Shown one piece after another: positions 8,691-14,046 of a stretch of DNA of 14,046 nucleotides. The position numbers were made by a program, and so were the translations under genes. Numbering within the stretch: position 1 is the first letter of the stretch; each line of letters starts with the position of its first letter. The stretch is taken from positions 20,422-34,467 of the forward strand of contig NWUY0300030407.1 in assembly GCA_004151065.3 (NCBI GenBank), written 5' to 3'. The DNA is from Larix sibirica (lineage: Eukaryota > Streptophyta > Pinopsida > Pinales > Pinaceae). Below the pieces are notes generated by a model. It was given only the letters and a program-made list of their open reading frames with translations. It did not search any database and was not told the origin of the DNA.

Positions 8691-9655
8691 GGTAATGGCA
8701 GGAAAATAAACATCTTCAAGACAAGATCATGGACAACAAAGCACTTCAAAGCAAAAGAGTTACAAAATATCGCAGCTTGGCTCAATCAACAAGGAATCGC
8801 AACTCTGAAGGATTTTAGCTCTTGGGACACTCATGGCAATTGACAAAGTTGGAAAAACACAAACTTCCCTACCAATCTTGATTCTGCCAAAACCATTCTC
8901 ATCGACAATCTGAAAGGACGTGCTCCCATTCACCTGCTGGCCAAAGATGAACGGGGTTGGGGCCCTCAAAGGATGCTATACCTCTTGTTCTCGGATACAA
9001 ACCCTTCAAACTCATGATGATGCAAGAAAAAACTTATGGAGATTTGTATGGGATCCATTTGGACTCCCCAAAATCAATTTCTTTATCTGGACTTTAATCC
9101 ACTGCAAAGTGCTTACTGGCGACAACCTTATCAAGAGAGGATTCCACGGGCCATTTTGGTGCCCTCTCTACCGCAACAATCATGAAACTCTAAACCACCT
9201 TTTTCCGGACTGTCATTTTACCAAACAAGTCTAGAAATACATGCTCCTTGACCTCAACATCATCATGCCATCCTTCAACTCCACCACCTATCTCTTTAAG
9301 GACTGTAAATCTACTTATCCCTCTCCCCTCTCTAAAAAGAAACTCTGGCATCAAATTTGGATTTCCATTCCCAAATACACATGCTGGAAAATTTGGATTG
9401 CTAGAAACAACTCAATCTTTCATGAAACGCATTTCACCCCGCTGCAAATAGTAGGCCAAGCCAAAGGCTTATTGATCGAATGTCTCAACTCTTCCAAATA
9501 TAGGTTTAATGCAAATCTTAGCATAAAAGAATTGAAATGGATTGGAGCCATTCCCCCTACTCCGAGTAAAAAGCTCCGATCGCAACAACTCCCAACATGG
9601 AAAATCAGGCTTTCTAATTTCGGTTTTCAAGACTGGAGAAACAATCAGGCAATGG
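8665..9655 (+). pseudogene. LINE B ORF2 remnant, linker and zf-RVT domain
   Basis: From about 8665 the reading lies in a second frame (YWVPGNGRKINIF, WTTKHFKAKE, LIDNLKGRAPIH) with a TGA near 8839 and paired TGA near 9020. A further shift moves it to the frame kept until the RNase H domain. There the zf-RVT pattern is clear: LWRFVWDPFGLPKINFFIW, LTGDNLIKRGF, CPLY and HLFPDC. The second Cys expected in CPLC is Tyr (TAC). A TAG at 9232-9234 stands where Trp is expected. After it a linker of about 140 residues (WKIWIARNNSIFHE) leads to RNase H. zf-RVT is a probable nucleic-acid-binding domain of plant LINE ORF2 proteins. Confidence 0.85.
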
Positions 9656-9657
9656 AC

Positions 9658-10176
9658 AATTTAAAATTCGATGGTGCCTCCAAAAGAAATCCTGGCATAG
9701 CATGAGCAGGGGGATTTTTGTAGCTCAGTGGAGGAACACTGAGATTTAAGTACAAATGGGGTTTGGGCATTTGCTCAAATAATATAGCAGAGGCCTTAGT
9801 GTTGTTGAAAGGATGTCAGATTGCCAAAGACCATATGATTGACAACTTACAAGTGTTCGGAGACTCTATGATAATTATCAGAGCCCTCAACTCAAAAGCT
9901 AACCTCAACAATCTAGCTATAAATCAACTCATCCAATGTATTAGGCAAATCGCAAACACATTTGCACACTTCAGAGCTTTCCATATCTTAAGGAACTTAA
10001 ACAAAGAAGTTGACATGGAAGCAAATGTTGGCACCAACCTCAGCTATGGGATACTTAGCCTCTCCAACAAAGATAGTGAATACCACCAAATCCCCTGATC
10101 CTCCAACAAAGTCAGGGGTACCAACCTCTACTATGGAATACTCAGCCTCTCCAACAAACACAATGAATACATTTAA
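9658..10176 (+). pseudogene. LINE B ORF2 remnant, RNase H domain and C-terminus
   Basis: The frame shows the four acidic residues of an RNase H fold: FDGAS (Asp 9670), NNIAEA (Glu 9790), FGDS (Asp 9862) and EVDMEAN (Asp 10012), with HILRNLNKE before the last. This is the RVT_3-type RNase H carried by some plant L1 elements, which could remove the RNA strand after cDNA synthesis. Stops at 9703 (TGA) and 9730 (TAG) break the domain between the first and second motif. Another TGA at 10096 ends the frame, but a 29-residue unit just before it is duplicated in frame beyond it, up to TAA at 10174-10176. The ancestral protein may thus have ended at 10176. Confidence 0.87.
10033..10172 (+). repeat. 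Tandem duplication, 87 bp period, at the end of LINE B ORF2
   Basis: ACCAACCT at 10033 recurs at 10120, followed by strongly similar sequence (CTATGG, ATACT, AGCCTCTCCAACAAA, GAATAC). The period is 87 bp, or 29 codons, so the duplication keeps the frame: both copies read TNL-YGILSLSNK. The second copy is incomplete at the right end. It spans the current TGA stop at 10096. Confidence 0.85.
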
Positions 10177-10694
10177 CTGCTAAAACAGAGCACTCGGACT
10201 TCAAGAAGATGTCCACCATCTCCAGCATACGAGAACCCCTCGTCGGCTTCATGATTGCCTCTTCACATCAGACATCCACCGTCACAAGCACATGAGATCA
10301 TTCACGTTGTTCTTCAGAACTGCGGTTGTCTAAATTGGACACTCGAATTTCGATCAACACGAACTCCTTCTTTCTGCAATTTATTGAAGATCTCTTACAA
10401 CTATTATCCTTTTCTGTCTTCAGCTCTTGAAAGACTGTGATCTCGCGCAGCATCTTCTCATCCATTCTATCATTTTAGAAAGCTCCTTCCAACATTTGCT
10501 CTCAACATTGTCGTTTTAATATGCAGTTGGTCATCCTCCAGTTGACGATTGCCAAATTGGCTCTCAAACTGTGATCTTTGTCACTGACTACAATTATAGT
10601 CACACATTTGTTGATTCTGGAACTTGTTTACTGTACCACATCGATCTGGTTTACAGCCACGACCTTTTTTTTAATACATATATTTGTTTCAGTT
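10177..10694 (+). other. LINE B 3' untranslated region
   Basis: About 520 bp without a credible frame, lying between the last ORF2 stop and the A tail. It ends with a T-run, TTAATACATATATTTGTTTCAGTT, and then the short A tail. The open stretch at 10255-10440 has no recognisable protein features and is taken as chance. Confidence 0.7.
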
Positions 10695-10701
10695 AAAAAA
10701 A
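10695..10701 (+). other. Short A tail marking the LINE B 3' end
   Basis: Seven A residues follow TTTCAGTT. L1 insertions end in an A tail copied from the RNA. The tail is short, as expected for an old insertion. Confidence 0.55.
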
Positions 10702-11480
10702 GTATGAAAATTTTCTTGTTAAATATTTAAATGTAAGGTTGTTATGTATCATGTAAAGCACATACTATTGTTTAATGTTTATTCTTAACATTATATTATA
10801 TTTTTTATTTTTTTAATATGTATATAAATGTTATGTTGTATGTGTTTTTCTTTTATAGATTATAGGTTAGAATTTAGTAAGGGTAGGATATTTACGTTTA
10901 TGTAACTTAAGGAGTGAAGTCATGCATGAAGGGAGTTCCTTGTCCTACAAATAAGGGAGTCTCATACATCAATTTGGTATTTAGCTACATAGGACATTCC
11001 TAACTAGAACATCATCGGACTCTGCGATGACTTAAATTTTGAAATCGGAAGAAGTTAATTTCATTTCAACCACATGAGGGCATGACAAGGAGAATCTTCT
11101 CAACTTTGCCATAGCAGTGATGTCATGGGATGCACTTCATGGCGGCTAGGGTTTTGATGGTCATCGTGGTTTGGATTCTGATGTTCTTAGTGGTTAGGTT
11201 ACTATTTTGACAAGTTATCTCTGGATTTTTGGCCAAGGAGGATGGATATGGGGCTTGGAGATGGTTTGGTGTGAATGTCTAGGTGATCATTTCCTTGAGG
11301 TGTTTTTTTTAAGTGATTGTTTTTCTCCTAACTTCTTCCTACTATTGTTGTCATTTCAATTTATGGTCAGTAGTTTAGTATCATTGGACAATGGTGGCAT
11401 AGCCCCATGTGATGCTCTTCTTTATTGTATATGTCTTGGTTTTAGTGAGAAATTTTTATTAATCTAGCTCATTGATTTTT
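10702..11480 (+). other. Spacer: AT-rich flank, then probable LINE C 5' UTR
   Basis: From 10702 to about 10900 the DNA is very AT-rich and has no frame. From about 11140 it becomes G/T-rich on the plus strand (GGCGGCTAGGGTTTTGATGG and similar), which is typical of plant L1 5' UTRs just upstream of ORF1. The boundary between flank and element is not visible. An open stretch at 11207-11467 has no domain and is taken as chance. No promoter can be named with confidence. Confidence 0.45.
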
Positions 11481-11486
11481 ATGTTG

Positions 11487-13642
11487 ATGGGTCCTCCCAA
11501 GGGGGCTATGGCCCCCAATGTTTTTCGAAAGAAGTTTATTAATGCTCCATCCTCTCCCGATGACAAGACAATAGAGAATGGACATAACATATTCAAAGGT
11601 CTTGTGTCCCCATATTTTTTAGCTAGGGTTTTTCCACGAACCCTCACTTCTCTTCCAAGCACTTCTAGCTGCAAGGACTCTACGGTGCCCGTTTCTACAG
11701 AACCCTTGAAAGATATTGGTATCTCTGAAGGAGTTTTTAAAGATCCCTCTTCTAAGGAAGCAGAGGCATATGATGCAGCTGGTGACAAGGAGAACCCCTT
11801 GCCCTCGTCGTCTCATAACCTTAAATCCTCCAGTTTTTCTAAGACCCAGCATATAATTAAGCGAAAACCTTCCCAATTTAGACCAACTCTCGGGGCATAT
11901 GTTACCATGAATGAGGTTAGTACTATGACGGAAAATGCTTTAGTGGGGTGTTTTGGAGGGTGTTTCATGAGTATTTCCACTTTTAGGCGATGTGTGGATG
12001 AAACTTGGCGACATGTCCTTGGATATTCCCTGAAATGTCTCACAATGGCAAAAGGATGGTTGGGGATTTTTCTTTCTGATAGTGAGGATGTATTGAAGTT
12101 GTTATATGGTGTTCGGTGCTGGGGTTTGATGGTCGTTGAGCTTTGGAGATGGACTCTATTTTTTAATGCTAATAGAGCAAAGACCTTCTCACACTTGGTC
12201 TGGTTCAAGCTTCTAAGGCCGCCCCCGAAGCTATGGTCAACATATATCTTCAAAAGAATTGGTTCGGCTCTGGGCACTTACCATTCTGTGGACCTCAGCT
12301 TTTGGCAGACAAGTATCATGACTGTCGCTCTCATTTTGGTGGACTTGGACCTTAAGGAGGGTTTAAATGCTAAGATTTTTATCTCTTTGGGAGATATTAC
12401 TCATACCCAAACTCTGGACTACTCTGGTATCCCTTTTTTTTGTAACTGTTGTCATGCTTATGGATACCTCCTTAGAGACTGCAAGATGTATTTTCGGAAA
12501 GTAGCTTGGAAACAAAACAAGACCTCTCACCCTAAGAGTTTTGAGAGGGATGTTTTTGAATCTGGTTCGTGTTCGGCTACTCCTATAATGTCTTTGATTC
12601 AAGGGAATTTATATGAAGGCCCTCAGTTGGTTATGGTAGTTGGTTCCTCTTTGAATTTGGTGGATAGTCCACAGGGAACTCAGAGTTTTTTAGACATGGG
12701 TATAACTAGTGCACCTTTGGTTTCTTCTAGGCGGATACTCGCTATGGACGAGAGTTTCACACTTCCTAAAGTTTCTCCCCATTGTGCTAAAGGTATGGAA
12801 AGACCTTTTTGTTCCCAAGCTCTTTTAGTCCCTAGTGGCTCCTTTTTACCTGTTCCTAATGATTATGTCATAAGCTCTTTAGATTACTATCAGGACTCAT
12901 CCTTTTTGGAATTAATTAAGAGGGGAGGGGAAGATACTAGTTGTGTGGGTTTTTTTCAGAGGAATTTCTTGTGGGTATCAAGAAGAATATGCCATCTTAT
13001 AGCTGGGACTATCATTTTAATAATTATTTTCCCTAGGTTTGCTTGAGATCCCAATTAGAGGGAAATGTAGGCGATTGTGCTCTCCCTGGGTTGAGTAAAG
13101 ACCTCCCGCTCTTAGAACCCTTTGAAGGACCAAATGTTTGTGTTTTTGATGCGGTCTCCCTGGTTTCCTCCTCTAGCTCCCCTTTACCTCTTCAGGATCC
13201 TTGCACTGGCCTTCATAGGAGGGGTGATTACATTTTAGATATTTCTCTTTTCAACATAGTTCCCCCATGCCTAACATAGGTTCCTACTTCCTCGGCTCCT
13301 ACTATGAATATGACTCCTATTAGTTATGTTGATGTTTCTTATCCTTCCACCCTCTCTATGGGATCCATATATTTCTTCAGACCACGTAGTCAGGTCTCTA
13401 AAGAAAAGTATTACAACTTGGGCATATCCCAAAATTCTCCATGCCTCTCTCCAAGATTGAGGAGGAAAAGATCAGTAATGGCTTCAATTAGATATCAAGC
13501 TACCCTAGACAACAAATTGAGGGGGAAAATATCAGTAATGGCTTCAACTAGATATCAAGCTACCCTAGACGTCAAAGTAGGCAGACAAAGGACCTTGAAA
13601 GGGACTCTTAGAGCAATAACTCCTAGTGATAAGGTTACATAA
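11487..13642 (+). pseudogene. LINE C ORF1 (DUF4283-like domain, zinc knuckle, basic tail)
   Basis: The likely start is ATG 11487 (MGPPKGAMAPN); ATG 11481 is also possible, and an in-frame TAA at 11460 bounds it upstream. A Ser/Pro-rich N-terminal part of about 145 residues precedes the DUF4283-like domain (VGCFGGCF near 11943 to LDYSGIPFF near 12435). A zinc knuckle follows at 12441-12482: C-x2-C-x4-Y-x4-C, with the metal-binding His replaced by Tyr at 12465. A seven-T run at 12950-12956 carries a one-base indel, after which the protein continues in another frame through TAG stops at 13034 and 13277 to the TAA at 13640-13642. The C-terminal part contains a 20-residue tandem repeat and is basic. 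The expected role is RNA binding in the element's ribonucleoprotein. Total reading is about 720 codons, within the range for plant L1 ORF1. Confidence 0.85.
13457..13576 (+). repeat. Tandem duplication, 60 bp unit, two copies, in LINE C ORF1
   Basis: 13457-13516 and 13517-13576 are identical at 55 of 60 positions by direct comparison. The unit is 20 codons and in frame, so both copies encode a basic segment of the form LR-K-SVMAS-RYQATLD-K. The copies sit near the C-terminus of ORF1, about 65 bp before ORF2. Confidence 0.95.
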
Positions 13643-13644
13643 TG
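13640..13644 (+). promoter_or_regulatory. TAATG stop-start overlap of ORF1 and ORF2
   Basis: The ORF1 stop TAA (13640-13642) and the ORF2 start ATG (13642-13644) share one A. The same UAAUG arrangement is known to support translational coupling, by termination and reinitiation, in the insect LINE SART1. Here coupling is inferred from arrangement only. ORF2 opens with a well-formed endonuclease signature right at this ATG, which supports the start choice. Confidence 0.7.
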
Positions 13645-14046
13645 TTAATTATGTCCTTTAATTGTAGAGGGTTAGGGAATCCATCGAAAAATCTCGTGCT
13701 CGAAAGGCTTGTTTTTGTTCATCATCCTTCTGTTATTTTGCTTCAAGAAACCTTGGCTTGTGGTGAACAAATTATTTTGGATCTGAGGATTTTGTTACCA
13801 AGATGGGAGTTCATTAATGTTGATGCTTTAGGTGGATCTAGAGGGCTCGTCACGAGATGGAACACCAACTCTTTCTTATGTACTAAATGTTGGTATGTAC
13901 TATTTGGGATAGGTACTATACTTTTCTCCAAAGAATTCGGTCATGCTCTCCTTATATGCAACATCTATGGCCCCTATCAGCATCGAGTTATGTATTGGGA
14001 GAGGTTGTTCAACTCTAGTCTTTTTTAAGGTGAGAGAGTCATCATT
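13642..14046 (+). pseudogene. LINE C ORF2, endonuclease domain (partial, cut by window edge)
   Basis: The frame starts MLIMSFNCRGLGNPSKN, the canonical opening of the plant L1 endonuclease, with the active-site Asn at 13660. LLQET follows, with the metal-binding Glu at 13747, then an IYGPYQHRVMYWERL block near 13965. A TAA at 14026 interrupts the frame, but GERVII follows directly in the same frame, so it is a point mutation and not the end of the gene. Two Gly positions usual in this family read Arg (GGSRGL and VTRW). The rest of the endonuclease and the RT lie beyond the window. The domain nicks target DNA for target-primed reverse transcription. Confidence 0.88.

Larger units (their letters stand above)
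7636..10701 (+). mobile_element. LINE B: 5'-truncated L1-type LINE with RNase H domain
   Basis: This element begins inside RT motif A and runs through RT, zf-RVT, RNase H, a 3' UTR and a seven-base A tail at 10695-10701. Truncation at the 5' end is the usual result of incomplete target-primed reverse transcription. Its protein differs from LINE A and LINE C in the RT and thumb text, so it belongs to another L1 family. The 3' terminus TTTGTTTCAGTTAAAAAAA is typical in form for a plant L1 3' end. I could not find a convincing target site duplication pairing the sequence after 10701 with that before 7636. Confidence 0.85.
11481..14046 (+). mobile_element. LINE C: L1-type LINE, ORF1 and start of ORF2, cut by window edge
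   Basis: The best-preserved element here. ORF1 has a DUF4283-like domain and a zinc knuckle, and ends one base into the ORF2 start codon. ORF2 opens with the endonuclease signature and continues out of the window. Only one frameshift and two stops affect ORF1 and one stop affects the visible part of ORF2, so it is younger than LINE A. It is the third LINE in the same orientation. Its ORF1 sequence differs clearly from that of LINE A, so it is a distinct family. Confidence 0.87.

Noticed and set aside
10255-10440. 61-codon plus-strand open frame
   Set aside because: It lies in the LINE B 3' UTR and shows no recognisable protein features.
10880-11060. Possible further LTR fragment (TACAAATAAGGG resembling a TATA region)
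   Set aside because: No TG/CA ends, primer site or polypurine tract could be located to support it.
11207-11467. 86-codon plus-strand open frame
   Set aside because: Low-complexity hydrophobic text in the probable LINE C 5' UTR, with no domain.
11459-12602. Minus-strand open frames across LINE C ORF1
   Set aside because: They are antisense shadows of a region whose plus strand has clear domain text.
12957-13046. Last 30 or so residues of the long frame ending at 13046
   Set aside because: They follow the T-run indel and are out of frame. The alternative frame gives a continuous protein to 13642.
13457-13576. CRISPR-like direct repeat
   Set aside because: It is a head-to-tail coding duplication without spacers, in a plant LINE.

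Overview
This window looks like nuclear intergenic DNA of a seed plant, made almost entirely of decayed retrotransposons. The plant assignment rests on L1-type LINEs whose ORF1 carries a DUF4283-like domain plus a CCHC zinc knuckle, an ORF2 with endonuclease-RT-zf-RVT order, a second LINE with a C-terminal RNase H domain, and a tRNA-iMet-type primer binding site. The load of nested, heavily mutated LINEs fits a large, repeat-rich genome (gymnosperm or large angiosperm), but the species cannot be named from the sequence. I find no host gene, no structural RNA gene, and no prokaryotic feature.

Layout, left to right. (1) 1-566 looks like part of a long terminal repeat lying on the minus strand, with a polypurine tract at 567-580. 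(2) 706-5729 is LINE A on the plus strand: ORF1 (706-2363), then ORF2 (2434-5729) with endonuclease, reverse transcriptase and the start of the zf-RVT region. It has many stops and at least four frameshifts, and its 3' end is missing. (3) 5730-6518 is a candidate LTR on the plus strand, followed at 6519-6532 by a 13/14 match to the tRNA-iMet primer binding site. It is followed by about 1.1 kb of unrecognised sequence that becomes AT-rich and ends at a single N (7635). (4) 7636-10701 is LINE B, a different L1 family, plus strand, 5'-truncated in RT motif A. It carries RT, zf-RVT and RNase H, then a 3' UTR and a short A tail. (5) 10702-11480 is an AT-rich, then G/T-rich spacer, the right part probably being the 5' UTR of the next element. 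(6) 11481-14046 is LINE C, plus strand, the best preserved. Its ORF1 (11487-13642) overlaps ORF2 (13642 to the window edge) by one base in a TAATG junction.

None of the elements can be autonomous as written. ORF1 proteins of this type bind element RNA. ORF2 nicks the target (endonuclease), primes reverse transcription there (RT), and in LINE B may also degrade the RNA strand (RNase H). Most in-frame stops and several damaged motif residues are explained by single C-to-T or G-to-A changes, as expected for old methylated repeats. I see no new biological system. The most interesting details are the TAATG coupling site, two in-frame tandem duplications (60 bp and 87 bp) at the C-terminal ends of LINE proteins, and the unexplained 6533-7634 segment.
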